Below, piece by piece: positions 13,827-13,885 of a DNA stretch of 13,885 nucleotides. The notes below the pieces were generated by a model. That model ran no database searches, was not told the DNA's origin, and worked only from the letters and a program-made list of their open reading frames with translations. Position 1 is the stretch's first letter. Each line of letters opens with the position of its first letter. The stretch comes from Cypionkella sp. (GTDB lineage Bacteria; Pseudomonadota; Alphaproteobacteria; Rhodobacterales; Rhodobacteraceae), in NCBI GenBank assembly GCA_018063485.1, contig JAGPBG010000016.1:1-13885 (forward strand), written 5' to 3'. Position numbers and translations under genes: made by a program.

Positions 13827-13885
13827 TCCATTGTTCCGGGTTTCCAGGTTGTGGCTTTTCTCCGACCGCGCGGTGCCGTCTGAGC
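13823..13885 (-). CDS. tniA: C-terminal end of a probable TniA (Mu/TnsB-type DDE transposase), cut by window edge
   Basis: Twenty codons without a stop, reading AQTAPRGRRKATTWKPGTME, end in a TGA that overlaps the tniB ATG as ATGA. The basic, Pro/Thr-rich tail and the position directly upstream of tniB fit the C-terminus of the element's transposase. No catalytic motif is in the window, so identity rests on gene order alone. Confidence 0.5.
   Translation of the reverse strand, partial: AQTAPRGRRKATTWKPGTME

Larger units (their letters stand above)
10768..13885 (-). mobile_element. Transposition module of a Tn5053/Tn7-like transposon (tniA partial, tniB, tniQ)
   Basis: Three leftward genes joined by ATGA overlaps: the last 20 codons of a likely tniA, a tniB AAA+ regulator and a tniQ target-selection protein. 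This order and polarity match Tn5053/Tn402 (tniA-tniB-tniQ) and correspond to tnsB-tnsC-tnsD/tniQ of Tn7-like elements. By that comparison the tniA-proximal end lies to the right, outside the window, and sequence left of tniQ would be cargo or the distal end. No resolvase, tnsA, Cas gene or CRISPR repeat is visible here. Confidence 0.8.

Overview
The window is GC-rich bacterial DNA. It looks like an alphaproteobacterium of the Rhodobacterales/Rhodobacteraceae type, inferred from codon use, protein family resemblance and the form of the tRNA-Gln gene. No database search was possible, so the taxonomic call is an inference.

Layout, left to right. (1) 2-1033 (+): the 3' part of an NhaA-family Na+/H+ antiporter, cut by the window edge. 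(2) 1255-4435 (+): a three-gene capsule-type export operon. It holds a KpsT-like ABC ATPase, a KpsE-like polysaccharide co-polymerase with an unusually long cytoplasmic N-terminus, and a metal-dependent-type Kdo-8-phosphate synthase (KdsA). kpsT and kpsE overlap, and kdsA follows after 9 nt. Together they point to export of a Kdo-linked or Kdo-containing surface polysaccharide. The membrane permease KpsM is not in the window. (3) 4432-5610 (-): a BaiN/HI0933-family flavoprotein convergent with kdsA; the two stop codons overlap in one CTAG. (4) 5712-5786 (+): tRNA-Gln(TTG). (5) 5968-6303 (-): a DUF1992 (DnaJ-homologue C28 type) small protein. (6) 6773-7234 (+): a MOSC-domain protein. (7) 8694-7531 (-): a small unidentified ORF, probably interrupted by a slip in a six-G tract, coupled by a GTGA overlap to a lipoprotein with the circularly permuted papain fold (YiiX/YaeF, C92 type). 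(8) 8914-10503 (+): an oleate hydratase-family FAD protein. (9) 10689-13885: tandem 22-bp repeats followed by a leftward tniA(partial)-tniB-tniQ module of the Tn5053/Tn7-like class, with each gene joined to the next by an ATGA overlap.

Regions 1-6 read as an ordinary chromosome. From about 7.2 kb rightward the window is more accessory in character: ORF remnants, a probable frameshift, an isolated oleate hydratase gene and a transposition module. The most interesting part is the right end. The TniQ is long and TnsD-sized with several helix-turn-helix-like segments, the TniB carries a C-terminal AT-hook-like motif, and the adjacent tandem repeats resemble transposase-binding repeats but point the opposite way from what the gene order predicts. 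I found no CRISPR array, no rRNA and no complete insertion sequence.
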